Source: Dipetalonema caudispina
Taxonomy: Eukaryota; Nematoda; Chromadorea; Rhabditida; Onchocercidae
DNA: 34,490 bases
Assembly (NCBI GenBank): GCA_013365325.1
Contig: JABVXV010000489.1
Coordinates: 1 to 34,490, forward strand
Reading direction: 5' to 3'
The translations under genes and the position numbers were made by a program. The stretch's first letter is position 1, and every line of letters begins with the position of its first letter. The notes under the pieces are model-generated. The model was not told the origin of the DNA, did no database searches, and was given only the letters and a program-made list of their open reading frames with translations. Positions 33,396 to 34,490 of the stretch are shown here, piece by piece.

Positions 33396-34490
33396 ATGAG
33401 TATTCGGTTAACTTGAAGAAATCCTATTTGTATACACTTTTCAAGTGGATCCTATCTTCATCCTTCAGATAGTACCTTTTAGCCTTTTTTTTTTTTTTTC
33501 TCATCATCCTTCTTCCTTCTTCTTTTCATTCCAATCTTCGAATTTTGTTACTTTCTTCTATTTTAATCTTATTACTATTATTATTGCTATTACTATCTCT
33601 GTTACTCTCCCTTTATTATTAGAAAATTTTATATGAAATAAAAGATGAATATTTGTCACTAATTTTTTTTTTTTTTTGAATGTTTCTTTTTTTTTCTTGA
33701 AATTTCATTGCAATTTTTAATTTAATTTACTTTTCTTTAAGTTATTTGTTTTAACCAAATTATAATTGAATTTATAATGTTAGATCTTAACATTTCTTTC
33801 CTATTTTTTCTCTCTTATTTTTTCTTTTTCTTTAATTGGAAATGTTAAGTGGTGTTAACAATGTCAAAATTATTAGATGATATTTGAAAACTTTTCCATC
33901 ATAAATGTAATGTAATATAAAATACTAAAATAATTGTTGAAACAAATTATTGTATTGCAGAAGCTAGAATTTATTTCAAATTTATTTCATCGTATTTCAT
34001 TTAGTTTCCATATTAACAAGTTTTTAAATTTCTTAATTTATTTTATTTATCATCAAATGCGTGAACGATAATTGTCAAATTTAAAATATATGCTGTCTGA
34101 AATTCCTTCTTCATTACATTAATTCTAATTCTACTTTTTCTTTCCATGATTCGATTCAGTGGTTTCTGTTTACATCTGAATGTGCTTCATGCACTTTATA
34201 TGCACCTTCAAGGAGAGATTTTTAAGAGTAGAATTGTTGTTGATTATTCCGAAACATTTCATTTTGTTTGCGTTGAGTCACATTTGCTTCATACTTCTCA
34301 GACGGCAGTTATCTGTTGTTGTTTCACGGTTTCCATAACCTTCAATTTCTGTTGTTATTCTTTCCTATCTGACATTCTGCTTCCAGCACTTTCCTCACTT
34401 TAATGCTCATCAATGCGCCATCCTTCAAACCATCGGTCCCTTTCAATTGTAAATCTTTCCTTCCTTTTTTGGCCTTTCTCACTGACCATA
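33396..34490. other. Non-coding to window edge
   Basis: Poly-T tracts lie at 33486-33500 and 33663-33677. The plus-strand frame at 34146-34403 (ATG at about 34146) is Cys/Leu/Phe/His-rich without a recognisable domain. Composition rises a little in the last 350 bases, which may mark approach to a gene beyond the edge, but nothing can be assigned. Confidence 0.4.

Noticed and set aside
34146..34403. Plus-strand 85-codon frame rich in Cys and His
   Set aside because: There is no recognisable motif or splice context and composition is like its flanks. It is kept only as part of the edge description.

Overview
The window is very AT-rich eukaryotic DNA. A line counted at 5881-5940 has 7 G/C in 60, while lines at 31261 and 33121 have 32 and 31 in 60. 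It is crowded with microsatellites, homopolymers and diverged minisatellites and has almost no coding sequence. The one gene I recognise is a rhodopsin-family (class A) neuropeptide receptor of the FMRFamide-receptor-like type on the minus strand, split by an intron of about 1.5 kb. Its TM1-TM2-TM3 motifs, and an acceptor of the form TTTCAG 27 bases before the ATG, resemble nematode frpr-type receptors and nematode splicing. I therefore lean towards a nematode with a roomy, low-GC genome (filarial or other spirurid type), but the species assignment is inference.

Left end (1-3160): an ATT array at the edge, then exons of the receptor on the minus strand. The exon at 2809-3131 carries the extracellular N-terminus, TM1, TM2 and the first extracellular loop. 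The exon at 1176-1295 carries TM3 and the HRY motif (the DRY equivalent). TM4-TM7 and the C-terminus are not visible and should lie beyond position 1. The receptor is therefore only partly contained.

Middle (3160-28100): a long stretch upstream of the receptor, without recognisable genes. It could be intergenic DNA, promoter or 5' introns. It holds several structured sequences that are more than AT noise: a degenerate tandem array of about 91 bp period and 8-9 units (6340-7110), a near-perfect 35-bp hairpin (10916-10995), opposed AAT/ATT arrays (14119-14307), a juxtaposed splice acceptor and donor resembling a recursive splice site (20239-20257), an array of about 82 bp period (21541-21735), a 28-bp array (22939-23050) and a full CRE palindrome with a nearby half site (26423-26462).

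Right end (28100-34490): base composition becomes patchily richer in GC, with GAT, GTC, GGAT and CATC arrays and two islands near 50% GC (about 31140-31345 and 33050-33260). The second contains an open minus-strand frame with a nematode-like acceptor just upstream and an AGCCAATCA box. This end may hold a promoter or exons of an unrecognised gene, but nothing there has recognisable homology. I saw no tRNA, rRNA, transposase, reverse transcriptase or CRISPR array.
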